Assembly (NCBI RefSeq): GCF_025947225.1
Contig: NZ_CP110005.1
Span: 496,001-560,000, forward strand
Source: Flavobacterium sp. N2270
Lineage (GTDB): Bacteria > Bacteroidota > Bacteroidia > Flavobacteriales > Flavobacteriaceae
DNA length: 64,000 nt
Direction: 5' to 3'
The translations under genes and the position numbers were made by a program. The notes under the pieces are model-generated. The model did no database searches, was not told the origin of the DNA, and worked only from the letters and a program-made list of their open reading frames with translations. The first letter of the stretch is position 1; the number at the start of each line of letters is the position of its first letter. Below are positions 15,256-24,186 of the stretch, in pieces.

Positions 15256-16597
15256 CTTGTGCGTGCGTTAATTTTCGATTCATTTCTCTTTTTAAAAAGA
15301 AACCTGTGACTAGAGTTGACAAAATATCTGCAATAGGAAACGAAATCCATACTCCAAAAATACCATAATAATTGGGTAAAATTAAAATTAATGGAATTAA
15401 GAAAAACCCTTGCTTGGTTAAAGTTAACAAAAGTGCCGGAGCTGCTTTACCTGCTGCTTGAAAATAAGCTGCTCCAATTAATTGAATAGCAATAATAGGT
15501 GAAGCTGCAAAAACAATTCGAAGTGCATTTGGAGTTTCTTTAATAATATCTAAATCAGTTGAAAAAACAGCAACAATAGGTTCTGCTAAAATTAAAATTA
15601 CAATAAAAATAACAGTTGCTAATCCTGCTGCCCATTTTATGGAAGTTGAAATAGATTCGCTTACTCTAACATAGTTTTTTGCACCATAATTATAACCTGC
15701 AATTGGTAAAAAACCTTGGGTAACTCCTAATATAGGAAATAAAGCAAACATTAACATGCGACTTATAATTCCATAAACAGCAACAGAGTGTTCTCCTCCA
15801 TGAATGAATAAAGTGTGATTTAATATTATAGATAAGATTGCCACAACACCTTGTCTTGCAAATGTTACAAAACCTAATGAGCCGATTTCTGAAACAATTT
15901 TTAAATCAATAAAATAATGCCTCATTTGTAAGCGCAGTTCACTTTTAAAAATGAAAAACCATAAAATAAATGAGAAACACATGAAATAAGAAATAGATGT
16001 AGCTAATGCGGCTCCAAACATTCCTAAATTCATAAATTTAATAAAAATCACGTCTAGTATAATATTACTGAAAGCCGGAATTATCATGGCAATCATAGCA
16101 AATTTTGGTTTCCCTTCTGCCCTAATAACCGTATTTCCCATCATACAAAGCGCTAAGAAAGGCACACCATATAAAACAGGCATAAAAAATTCTTTTGCCG
16201 GTTTCATTATTGCTCCATTTGCTCCAAAAAGCAATAAAACTTCTTCCGAATAAAATGCACCAATAATTACTGCAATGACAGCTAAATTAAGCGTCATCAT
16301 AATCTGATTTCCAAAAGTTTTTAAAGCTTTCTCTCTATCATTTGCTCCTAAAGCTCTCGAAATTATGGAACTTCCTCCTATTCCTAAAGCCATTCCTAAT
16401 GAAGAAATTAGAAATGTTATTGGTAATACAACAGAAACTGCAGCAATTGCCAAAGAACCAATCCATTGTCCAACAAAAATGGTGTCAATAAGAATATTAA
16501 CAGACATAAACAATATACCTATAGCAGCAGGTACCGATTGTTTAATTAGTAATTGTTTAATACTTAATGTACCTAATTCTGTTGAAGAAACAGCCAT
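15245..16597 (-). CDS. MATE-family efflux transporter
   Basis: A 450-residue polytopic membrane protein of the multi-antimicrobial extrusion (MATE) family, with about 12 hydrophobic segments in two similar halves. N-terminal family features include IDTIFVGQWIGSLAIAAVSV and the second-half equivalent near GVTQGFLPIAGYNYGAKNY. It would export substrates using a sodium or proton gradient. Its start shares one base with the hemH stop, and its end overlaps hemJ by 11 bases, so it lies between the last two heme enzymes. Export of porphyrin intermediates is possible but is inference only. Confidence 0.92.
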   Translation of the reverse strand: MAVSSTELGTLSIKQLLIKQSVPAAIGILFMSVNILIDTIFVGQWIGSLAIAAVSVVLPITFLISSLGMALGIGGSSIISRALGANDREKALKTFGNQIMMTLNLAVIAVIIGAFYSEEVLLLFGANGAIMKPAKEFFMPVLYGVPFLALCMMGNTVIRAEGKPKFAMIAMIIPAFSNIILDVIFIKFMNLGMFGAALATSISYFMCFSFILWFFIFKSELRLQMRHYFIDLKIVSEIGSLGFVTFARQGVVAILSIILNHTLFIHGGEHSVAVYGIISRMLMFALFPILGVTQGFLPIAGYNYGAKNYVRVSESISTSIKWAAGLATVIFIVILILAEPIVAVFSTDLDIIKETPNALRIVFAASPIIAIQLIGAAYFQAAGKAAPALLLTLTKQGFFLIPLILILPNYYGIFGVWISFPIADILSTLVTGFFLKREMNRKLTHAQDGI

Positions 16598-17634
16598 TAT
16601 TTAGTTTCTTCGTTATTTTGAAATGCCCATTGATCTACCCAACGGCTTAAAGTTTGTGCCCAATCATCATCATCATTTAAACATGGAATTGCTAAAAATT
16701 CTTCACCACCATGTGCTTTAAATTCGTGATTAGCTTCCATAGCAATTTCCTCTAAAGTTTCTAAACAATCTGAAACGAAAGCTGGAGTTACAACGGCTAA
16801 TTTTTTAATTCCTTTTTCTGGCATTTTGTTAATTTCAACATCAGTATAAGGAGTAAGCCATTTGTCTCCTGCTAAACGTGATTGGAAGGTTTGACTGTAT
16901 TTTCCTTCTTCAATACCTAAGAATTCAACCACTTGTTTTGTAGTTTCATAACATTGATGGCGGTAACAAAATTCGTGTGCTGGCGAGGGTGTATTACAAC
17001 AACTTCCGTCAATTTTACAGTGGCTTTTTGTGATATCTGTTTTACGAATGTGACGCTCTGGAATTCCGTGATACGAAAACAATAAATGATCGTATTCAAA
17101 TCCTTCTAAGTGTCTTTTTATTGAATTTGATAAATCTCGGATATAATCTTTTTGGTTGTAAAAAGCAGGAATTATCGTAAAACTCATATGAGGAAACTTT
17201 TCTTTACGCAATTTTTCCGCTAACACTAAAATAGTTTCTGTTGAAGCCATAGCGTGTTGAGGATACAAAGGGAATAACAAAACTTCAGTAATTCCTTGAT
17301 CGTTTAGTTTCTGCAAACCACTTTCAATACTAGGATTTCCATAACGCATTGCTAATTCAACAGGAACACTAACTTGCTTTTGAATTTTAGCTTGCAATCT
17401 TTTTGACAAAACGATTAAAGGAGAACCTTCATCCCACCAAATTTTCGCATAAGCTGCTGCTGATTTCTTAGGTCTTGTTTGTAAAATAATTCCTCTTACT
17501 AATAAAGCTCTTAATAAAAATGGAACGTCAATTACGTATTTATCCATTAAAAATTCATCTAAATATGGCTTTACATCTTTTGGTGTTGGACTTTCTGGCG
17601 ATCCTAAATTTACTAATAATACTCCTTTTTTCAT
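16597..17634 (-). CDS. hemH: Ferrochelatase
   Basis: A 345-residue ferrochelatase that inserts Fe(II) into protoporphyrin IX. The N-terminus GVLLVNLGSPESPTP and the active-site segment SYHGIPERH (His189) are typical, with the conserved acidic helix at SDCLETLEEIAME (near 289-300). A cysteine-rich stretch with Cys206, Cys212, Cys213, Cys223 and Cys228 follows the active site. Some bacterial ferrochelatases bind a [2Fe-2S] cluster with cysteines, but ligand identity here is unproven. It heads a minus-strand run with MATE and hemJ, separated from an AraC regulator gene by 116 bases. Confidence 0.97.
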   Translation of the reverse strand: MKKGVLLVNLGSPESPTPKDVKPYLDEFLMDKYVIDVPFLLRALLVRGIILQTRPKKSAAAYAKIWWDEGSPLIVLSKRLQAKIQKQVSVPVELAMRYGNPSIESGLQKLNDQGITEVLLFPLYPQHAMASTETILVLAEKLRKEKFPHMSFTIIPAFYNQKDYIRDLSNSIKRHLEGFEYDHLLFSYHGIPERHIRKTDITKSHCKIDGSCCNTPSPAHEFCYRHQCYETTKQVVEFLGIEEGKYSQTFQSRLAGDKWLTPYTDVEINKMPEKGIKKLAVVTPAFVSDCLETLEEIAMEANHEFKAHGGEEFLAIPCLNDDDDWAQTLSRWVDQWAFQNNEETK

Positions 17635-17750
17635 TTTTTATATTGTAATTTAAACATTTCTTTTTCGCTCTATAAAAGTAAAAAGTCTTGCTCTTAATTA
17701 TTTACTATTATTCTTTTTTTTATCTATTGGTATATCATTCAAACCAATGA

Positions 17751-18623
17751 TTAAACATTAAGATTTAAATTCATTAAATACTTTTTAGGCGTAATTCCAT
17801 ACTTTTTCTTAAAAGCAGCTATAAAATGACTTGAAGTACTATATCCAATTTGCAAACCAACTTCATTAACATTATAAGATCCGCTTTCTAATAACTTGCG
17901 TGCCGATTCCATTTTATAATCAAACAGAAAACTATAAACGCTATCTCCATAGATTTGTTTGAAGCCTGTTTTAAGTTTCTTTAAATTCAAACCTACTTGA
18001 TCTGCTAATTCTTGAAGTCCTGGCGGTTCTGCCATATTTGCAATTACAATTTCTTTGGCTTTCTTAATTTTCAATACATTTTCTTCATCAATTAAAAACG
18101 GACATTGTTCAGCGTTTGGATCTTCATTTCTGTTAAAATACAAACTTAACAATTCATAACCTTTCCCTTTTAAGTATAAATTTTTAATTGATGAATTCTG
18201 ATTATAATGAAATATTTGGTTTAATACAATTGCCATTGAAGGACTTATATCTTCTTCGCCATAATACTTTTTATCTAGATTCTCTTCACTAAGAAAGGGA
18301 ATGTGCTCAGCTTCATTAGAAAACAAAGTATGAAACTTTTTAATTGAAACTAATACAGAAATAATCCAAGAATTTGGATCAATCTCTAAATGCAAAGGTA
18401 ATTCCTTTTGAGGATTATAAAGTAATAGCGATTTCTCAGCATTTAAATCTAACTTATAAGTTCCGTTATTAAAGTTAAACCTAGCACTTCCTTTAACATT
18501 AAAGTGAAATTGAATTAACCCTGTTTTAACCTGTTTTTCAACATGTTGCACTTCATTTGAATCGTTTTGAAAACGAATCAAAATAAAATCTTGTTCAATT
18601 TTAATTTCCTCTACTGCACTCAT
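17751..18623 (-). CDS. AraC-family transcriptional regulator
   Basis: A 290-residue regulator with a divergent N-terminal sensing part (1-190) and a C-terminal AraC/XylS DNA-binding domain (about 192-288). Both helix-turn-helix units are visible: LQELADQVGLNLKKLKTGF and VNEVGLQIGYSTSSHFIAAF, ending KKYGITPKKYL. It lies between the hemH run and hemA and diverges from hemA over a 229-base intergenic region, so heme synthesis genes are likely targets. The ligand is unknown. It has its own candidate promoter. Confidence 0.92.
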   Translation of the reverse strand: MSAVEEIKIEQDFILIRFQNDSNEVQHVEKQVKTGLIQFHFNVKGSARFNFNNGTYKLDLNAEKSLLLYNPQKELPLHLEIDPNSWIISVLVSIKKFHTLFSNEAEHIPFLSEENLDKKYYGEEDISPSMAIVLNQIFHYNQNSSIKNLYLKGKGYELLSLYFNRNEDPNAEQCPFLIDEENVLKIKKAKEIVIANMAEPPGLQELADQVGLNLKKLKTGFKQIYGDSVYSFLFDYKMESARKLLESGSYNVNEVGLQIGYSTSSHFIAAFKKKYGITPKKYLMNLNLNV

Positions 18624-18716
18624 AGCGTTGTTTTTGATTTGATTTAATTCTTCTTTTTAAATCGACTTATTTAGAACAACTCTAAATAAAATAACTTTAA
18701 AGCATTGATTATAGTA

Positions 18717-18747
18717 CAAAAATAGTGGTTTTTTAAATTAAACAATT
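18717..18747 (-). promoter_or_regulatory. Promoter of the AraC-family regulator
   Basis: On the minus strand, TTG at 18747-18745, 20 bases of spacing, and TATTTTTG at 18724-18717. It leaves an unusually long leader of about 85 bases before the ATG at 18623. Confidence 0.5.
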
Positions 18748-18794
18748 GTTTTTAGTAAAAAAAACACCTATCGTTAAAAAAAGTACTTTTAGCG

Positions 18795-18826
18795 TTGTTT
18801 TTATAAAATTGATAAAAGTAAATTTG
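18795..18826 (+). promoter_or_regulatory. Promoter of the hemA operon
   Basis: TTG at 18795-18797, 21 bases of spacing, then TAAATTTG at 18819-18826. The hemA ATG follows at 18853. Confidence 0.65.
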
Positions 18827-18852
18827 TATTCCTTTTATTTAAGGACCAAACT

Positions 18853-20100
18853 ATGGATACAAATACTTTAGGAAAATACTCAACGTTTTATGCAGTAGGT
18901 TTAAGTTATAAAAAAGCTGATGCCGAAATGCGTGGAAAATTTAGTTTAGATGAAAACGCTAAAATAAATTTATTAAATCAAGCGAGAGAAGAAGGAATTG
19001 AAAGTTTATTAGTTACTTCAACTTGTAATAGAACTGAAATTTACGGTTTTGCACAGCATCCTTTTCAATTGATAAAACTACTTTGTGAAAATAGCCAAGG
19101 AACTGTTGAAGATTTTCAAAAAGTTGCTTATGTACACAAAAACAAAGAAGCTTTAAATCATCTTTTTAGAGTTGGAACCGGATTGGATAGTCAAATTTTA
19201 GGTGATTTTGAAATCATTTCTCAAATTAAACAAGGATTTGTTGAAAGTAAAAATATGGGATTAACCAATTCTTATTTAGAAAGAATCGTTAATGCTGTAA
19301 TACAAGCAAGCAAAAAAGTAAAAAATGAAACAGAAATAAGTTCTGGAGCCACTTCAGTCTCATTTGCTTCTGTTCAATACATAATGAATAATGTTCCAGA
19401 TATTGGAAATAAAAATATCTTACTTTTTGGAACAGGAAAAATAGGAAGAAACACTTGTGAAAACTTAGTAAAACACACAAAAAACGAACACATAGTTCTT
19501 ATAAACAGAACAAAAGAAAAAGCCGAGCAAATAGCCGGAAAATTTAATTTAATTGTAAAAGACTACGCCGATTTACAATTAGAAATTCAAAAAGCTGATG
19601 TTTTAGTCGTTGCAACTGGTGCTCAAAAACCTACTGTTGATGCTGAAATTTTAAAGCTTAAAAAACCTTTACTAATTTTAGATTTATCTATTCCTAAAAA
19701 TGTAAATGAAGACGTAAAAATTAACAAAGAGGTAACATTAGTTCATTTAGACGATTTGTCTCAAGTTACTGATGAAACTATTGAAAAAAGAAAAGAACAT
19801 ATTCCAGCAGCAGAACAAATAATTGAAGAACTTATTACCGAATTTTTAAATTGGTCTAAAACAAGAAGGTTTGCACCAACAATACATTCGCTAAAAGAAA
19901 AGCTATCGACGATTAAACAATCAGAATTAAATTACCAACGAAAAAAACTAGATAATTTTAATGAAGAACAAGCTGAAATAATTAGTAATAGAATCATTCA
20001 AAAAATAACAACCCATTTTGCAAATCATTTAAAAGACGACAACACAATGGTAGATGAAAGTATTGAATGGATTGAAAAAGTTTTTCAATTAAATAATTAA
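18853..20100 (+). CDS. hemA: Glutamyl-tRNA reductase
   Basis: A 415-residue enzyme that reduces glutamyl-tRNA to glutamate-1-semialdehyde, the first committed step of C5 heme synthesis. The catalytic Cys58 sits in TSTCNRTEIYG. Next come the conserved VGTGLDSQILGDFEI segment, an NADPH-binding Rossmann domain (GTGKIGRNTCEN, near 194-205) and a C-terminal helical dimerisation domain. It starts at ATG 18853 behind a good promoter and is followed by hemC after ten bases. It heads the hemA-hemC-trkH-trkA-hemD-hemE-hemF run and is divergent from an AraC regulator that may control it. Confidence 0.97.
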   Translation: MDTNTLGKYSTFYAVGLSYKKADAEMRGKFSLDENAKINLLNQAREEGIESLLVTSTCNRTEIYGFAQHPFQLIKLLCENSQGTVEDFQKVAYVHKNKEALNHLFRVGTGLDSQILGDFEIISQIKQGFVESKNMGLTNSYLERIVNAVIQASKKVKNETEISSGATSVSFASVQYIMNNVPDIGNKNILLFGTGKIGRNTCENLVKHTKNEHIVLINRTKEKAEQIAGKFNLIVKDYADLQLEIQKADVLVVATGAQKPTVDAEILKLKKPLLILDLSIPKNVNEDVKINKEVTLVHLDDLSQVTDETIEKRKEHIPAAEQIIEELITEFLNWSKTRRFAPTIHSLKEKLSTIKQSELNYQRKKLDNFNEEQAEIISNRIIQKITTHFANHLKDDNTMVDESIEWIEKVFQLNN

Positions 20101-20110
20101 ACTACTTCTT

Positions 20111-21031
20111 TTGAAAAAAAAAATACGTATTGGAACAAGAGATAGTGAACTAGCACTATGGCAAGCTCACACTGTTCAAAAAAAACTTAATGACTTAGGC
20201 TACTTAACAGAAATAGTTGCTGTAAAGTCAACAGGAGATTTGATATTAAACAAACCTTTATATGAATTAGGCATCACAGGAATTTTTACTAAGACTTTAG
20301 ACATAGCAATGCTAAAAGGTGAAGTAGATATTGCTGTACATTCAATGAAAGATGTCCCAACTTCATTGCCAATTGGAATTGTTCAAGCAGCGGTATTAGA
20401 AAGAGCCAATACATTAGACATTTTAATTCATAAAGGGAATTTAGATTTTTTAAATTCAGAAGCAACAATTGCCTCTGGGAGTTTAAGAAGAAAAGCACAA
20501 TGGTTAAGCAAATATCCAACACATAAAGTAGAGGATTTACGTGGAAATGTGAATACTAGAATGCAAAAATTGAAAGATAATAACTGGAATGGCGCTATTT
20601 TTGCAGCCGCTGGCTTAGAAAGAATTAATTTAAAACCAAGTGAATTTTTAGACCTAACCTGGATGGTTCCTGCTCCTGCTCAAGGTGCAATGGTTGTTGT
20701 TGCAATGGAAAACGACGATTTTACAAGAGATGCTCTTGCTAAATTAAATAACAAGGACACTGAAATTTGTACTTATATCGAACGTCAATTTCTTAAAACT
20801 TTAGAAGGAGGTTGTACTGCTCCAATTGGTGCTTTAGCAACTATAAATGAAAAACAAATAAATTTTGAAGGCGTTTTGTTTTCTTTAGACGGAAAACAAA
20901 AGTTTACCATTAAAAAAAGTTGTAATTTTGATTCTTACATTGATTTTGGGCAAAATTGCGCAAAGGAAATATTACAAAACGGAGGAAAGCCATTAATGGA
21001 AGAACTTCGCAAACAACTAAAGGTGAAATAA
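20111..21031 (+). CDS. hemC: Porphobilinogen deaminase (hydroxymethylbilane synthase)
   Basis: A 306-residue enzyme joining four porphobilinogen molecules into hydroxymethylbilane. The N-terminus KIRIGTRDSELALWQA is conserved. The catalytic Asp81 is in HSMKD, and the dipyrromethane cofactor Cys235 is in LEGGCTAPIGA. The start is TTG at 20111, directly before the conserved N-terminus and ten bases after the hemA stop. The trkH start follows 11 bases after its stop. All key residues are present. Confidence 0.97.
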   Translation: MKKKIRIGTRDSELALWQAHTVQKKLNDLGYLTEIVAVKSTGDLILNKPLYELGITGIFTKTLDIAMLKGEVDIAVHSMKDVPTSLPIGIVQAAVLERANTLDILIHKGNLDFLNSEATIASGSLRRKAQWLSKYPTHKVEDLRGNVNTRMQKLKDNNWNGAIFAAAGLERINLKPSEFLDLTWMVPAPAQGAMVVVAMENDDFTRDALAKLNNKDTEICTYIERQFLKTLEGGCTAPIGALATINEKQINFEGVLFSLDGKQKFTIKKSCNFDSYIDFGQNCAKEILQNGGKPLMEELRKQLKVK

Positions 21032-21042
21032 GCGCTTCAAAA

Positions 21043-22785
21043 ATGGAAAAAGAATCCTTAATCAATTACTTATACCGTTTTTTCGACATCATTGTCTTAT
21101 TATTTATAGTATTTGACTTTGGATATGATTTTGAAGAAAACTATAATTCTCCTCACGTAATAGGACTTCTAACACTTTCTATTGGTTTACTTGCTTTTAA
21201 TGCTTTTAAGTTTTTTACTTACAAATATGAAAGCAATAAAAAAGTAGTTTTAGTTAACTTCATTATTTTAACAGTTATGATAGTGCTATCTACTTTCATA
21301 GCAATTATAAACAAAGACTTTAGTTGGAGTTATATTCTTCAAAAAATAAAACCTATATTAGAAGGAGGTTTAATCATTTACTTTTTATTAAGGTTAATGA
21401 TATTAGTACGTCATATTTATGACATTTACTTTAACCCAGCTATTGTATTTGTAGGTAGTTTTATGATTTTAGCGCTTTCCGGAGCTTTTTTATTAATGAT
21501 GCCAAGTGCAACTTCAAACGGTATTTCTTTTACAAATGCAATATTTACTGCAACAAGCGCTGTTTGTGTTACAGGGCTTGCGGTTGTAGACACCGCAAAA
21601 GACTTTACTTTAATAGGGCAATCCATAATACTTGTATTGATTCAATTAGGAGGAATAGGAATATTAACATTTACATCGTTCTTTGCCTTTTTTTTTAGAG
21701 GTGGATCAACTTTTAAAGAAGGGTTAAATACAAAAGATTTTATTGCTCAAGAAGGGTTAAAGGATGTATTTAGAGCAGCTCTTAATGTGGTAATATTTAC
21801 AATTGGAGTTGAAATTGTTGGAGCTATTTTTATTTACTCATCAATATTAGACAATCCAAACATTGATAATCAGTTTTTCTTTTCTATTTTTCATTCTATT
21901 TCTGCATTTTGCAATGCGGGGTTTTCCATTTTACCAAATGGTTTATACGATGAAAGCATACGATTTCATTACTATTTTCAATGGATCATAATGATACTTG
22001 TTATTTTTGGAGGACTTGGTCACAACATTGTTTTCAACTTTTACCAATATTTAAAAACATATATTATAGAATTGTTTGACAAAAAAATAATTCATAAACA
22101 AGTACCTATAATTACTTTAAACACTAAGATTGTAATATACACAACTATAATTTTATTATTTGCAGGTTGGATATTTTTATTTGTTTCAGAATACAACAAT
22201 ACAATGTTAGAGCACAATACAGTGTTTGGAAAAATAACAAATGCAGCATTTAATTCTGTAACACCGAGAACAGCAGGGTTTAACACTGTAGACTATACTA
22301 AATTTACTGTTCCTTCATTATTATTTATAATATTTTTAATGTGGATTGGAGCATCTCCCGCATCAACAGGAGGTGGAATAAAAACAAGCACGTTTGCGCT
22401 GGCAACTTTAAATATTTTTGCAGTTGCAAAAGGAAAAAACAGAATACAATTTAGAGGAAGAAGAGTTTCTATAGAATCTACATCAAGAGCTTTTGCCATT
22501 TTATGCATTTCATTAATTGTAATAGGAATAGCAATTATGGCTTTATTAATACTAGAACCAGAAGGAACACCTTTATTAACTGTTGCATTTGAATGTTTTT
22601 CTGCATTTAGTACAGTTGGATTAAGTTTAAACTACACACCAACTCTATCTGAACCAAGTAAATATGTAATTATAGCAACGATGTTTATTGGAAGAATAGG
22701 AATGCTCAATTTAATGATTGGTTTATTACGTCAAATGAACCACCAGTTTTATGAATACCCAAAAGAGAATATATTAATTAACTAA
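21043..22785 (+). CDS. trkH: TrkH/KtrB-family potassium uptake channel subunit
   Basis: A 580-residue membrane protein of the TrkH/KtrB family, importing K+. Four pore-loop repeats are recognisable: TSAVCVTGLAV, SISAFCNAGFS, SVTPRTAGFNTVD and SAFSTVGLS. The family has eight membrane helices, and here two or three extra hydrophobic N-terminal segments precede them. An upstream in-frame ATG at 20956 would overlap hemC by 76 bases. I choose ATG 21043, which opens MEKESLINYLYRFF and lies 11 bases after the hemC stop. It pairs with the RCK protein that follows. Its place between hemC and hemD is unusual. Confidence 0.93.
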   Translation: MEKESLINYLYRFFDIIVLLFIVFDFGYDFEENYNSPHVIGLLTLSIGLLAFNAFKFFTYKYESNKKVVLVNFIILTVMIVLSTFIAIINKDFSWSYILQKIKPILEGGLIIYFLLRLMILVRHIYDIYFNPAIVFVGSFMILALSGAFLLMMPSATSNGISFTNAIFTATSAVCVTGLAVVDTAKDFTLIGQSIILVLIQLGGIGILTFTSFFAFFFRGGSTFKEGLNTKDFIAQEGLKDVFRAALNVVIFTIGVEIVGAIFIYSSILDNPNIDNQFFFSIFHSISAFCNAGFSILPNGLYDESIRFHYYFQWIIMILVIFGGLGHNIVFNFYQYLKTYIIELFDKKIIHKQVPIITLNTKIVIYTTIILLFAGWIFLFVSEYNNTMLEHNTVFGKITNAAFNSVTPRTAGFNTVDYTKFTVPSLLFIIFLMWIGASPASTGGGIKTSTFALATLNIFAVAKGKNRIQFRGRRVSIESTSRAFAILCISLIVIGIAIMALLILEPEGTPLLTVAFECFSAFSTVGLSLNYTPTLSEPSKYVIIATMFIGRIGMLNLMIGLLRQMNHQFYEYPKENILIN

Positions 22786-22795
22786 TGTTAATACT

Positions 22796-23515
22796 ATGAA
22801 AATTATAGTTTTTGGTTTAGGAAATTTCGGAATGTCATTATCGCTAAGTTTAACTGAAACGGGAAATGAAGTAATAGGAATAGACAAACAAATGGACAAA
22901 GTGAATCTTGTAAAAGATAAAATTTCTCATGCAATTTGTATGGATTCAACAAATGAATTAGCATATGAAGCTGTTCCATTAAAAGATGCAGATAAAGTAG
23001 TTGTTGCAATTGGAGAAAGTGAAGGGGCTGCAATTATTACAACGGCAATTATTAAAAAATTATCTAATGTAAAAATCATAAGTAGAGCACTATCTCCCAT
23101 TCATGATACGGTACTTGAAGCAATGGGTATTCATAGTATCATTCATCCAGAACAAGAAAGCGCAGATAGGCTAACAAAACAAATTAACTTTAAATCTACT
23201 TTAGAAAATTATCAATTAGATGATAATTACACCATTTCTGAAGTAAAAGCAAGGAAAGAATTTATAGGCAAAACACTTGAAGAGTTAGACTCAATCGACA
23301 AATATCGATTAACCCTTGTAACCATTATTAGGAAAAAAGAAAAAAGGAATTTAATTGGTAAAAAAAATACAATAAAAGAATCTATCGGTAGGCCATCACC
23401 AGAAACAGTAATAGAAGAATGCGATATTTTAGTGGTTTATGGAAACAATAAAGACATTGAAAAATACTGTTTAGGACAAGAAGAATATGACATTACCAAC
23501 AAAAACAGTAATTAA
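22796..23515 (+). CDS. trkA: TrkA/KtrA-family potassium uptake regulatory protein
   Basis: A 239-residue cytosolic RCK protein that gates the TrkH/KtrB channel. It has one N-terminal nucleotide-binding Rossmann unit (GLGNFGMSLS, residues 7-16, with the acidic IGIDK at the second strand) and one RCK_C unit (about 140-228). This single-unit, KtrA-like length differs from the doubled TrkA of E. coli. It follows trkH by ten bases. Its stop TAA shares its last base with the hemD ATG, so potassium and heme genes are translationally coupled here. Confidence 0.92.
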   Translation: MKIIVFGLGNFGMSLSLSLTETGNEVIGIDKQMDKVNLVKDKISHAICMDSTNELAYEAVPLKDADKVVVAIGESEGAAIITTAIIKKLSNVKIISRALSPIHDTVLEAMGIHSIIHPEQESADRLTKQINFKSTLENYQLDDNYTISEVKARKEFIGKTLEELDSIDKYRLTLVTIIRKKEKRNLIGKKNTIKESIGRPSPETVIEECDILVVYGNNKDIEKYCLGQEEYDITNKNSN

Positions 23516-24186
23516 TGAATTCTATTTTATCTACAAAAAAACTCTCAGAAAATCAAAAACAAATATTGATTAATCATTCATTTCTATTAACTGAAGAGAG
23601 CTTTATAGAAACTAAAATAAAAGAATTTAAACTAGAGAACATCAACCAAAATTTGATTTTTACCAGTCAAAATGCCGTATTAAGTCTTTTAAAAAATTCA
23701 AAATGGGAATCTTTAAAAAGTAAACCTGTTTTTTGTGTGGGTTTAAAAACCAAAGAATTACTAACGGAAAATGGATTTAATGTCATTGCATTTACAGGTT
23801 ATGCAGCTGATTTAGCCGAAATTATTTCTCTAATTTATGCTAAAGAAACCTACACTTTCTTTAACGGAAATTTACGCAGAGATATTTTGCCAAATTCACT
23901 AAAAGAAAATAAAATAACATTCAACGAAATTGAAGTGTATGAAACCAATTTAACTTCAAAGAAAATAAAAACAAAAAACGATGGAATATTATTTTTTAGC
24001 CCATCGGCAGTAGAAAGTTATTTGAAATTAAACACAATAAAAGACGAAATATGCTTTTGTATTGGCGAATCTACATCAGAAGCATTAGAAAACAAGAATA
24101 TAACAAATATTATAATTGCAGAAAGACCAACTGTCGAAGATGTAATTAACGACGTAGTAGAACATTATACACAAGAAAATGATTAA
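23515..24186 (+). CDS. hemD: Uroporphyrinogen-III synthase
   Basis: A 223-residue HemD-family protein that closes and inverts hydroxymethylbilane to uroporphyrinogen III. HemD sequences are poorly conserved. The two-lobed pattern is visible: [11 protein letters not shown] near residues 49-59 and VGLKTKELL near 74-82 in one half, and [11 protein letters not shown] and [10 protein letters not shown] in the other. Its ATG overlaps the trkA stop by one base, and its end overlaps the hemE start by eight bases. Operon position strongly supports the call. Confidence 0.9.
   Translation: MNSILSTKKLSENQKQILINHSFLLTEESFIETKIKEFKLENINQNLIFTSQNAVLSLLKNSKWESLKSKPVFCVGLKTKELLTENGFNVIAFTGYAADLAEIISLIYAKETYTFFNGNLRRDILPNSLKENKITFNEIEVYETNLTSKKIKTKNDGILFFSPSAVESYLKLNTIKDEICFCIGESTSEALENKNITNIIIAERPTVEDVINDVVEHYTQEND

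Noticed and set aside
20956..21042. Upstream in-frame start for trkH
   Set aside because: It would overlap hemC by 76 bases, and the extra residues are basic and unlike TrkH; ATG 21043 gives a normal N-terminus 11 bases after hemC.
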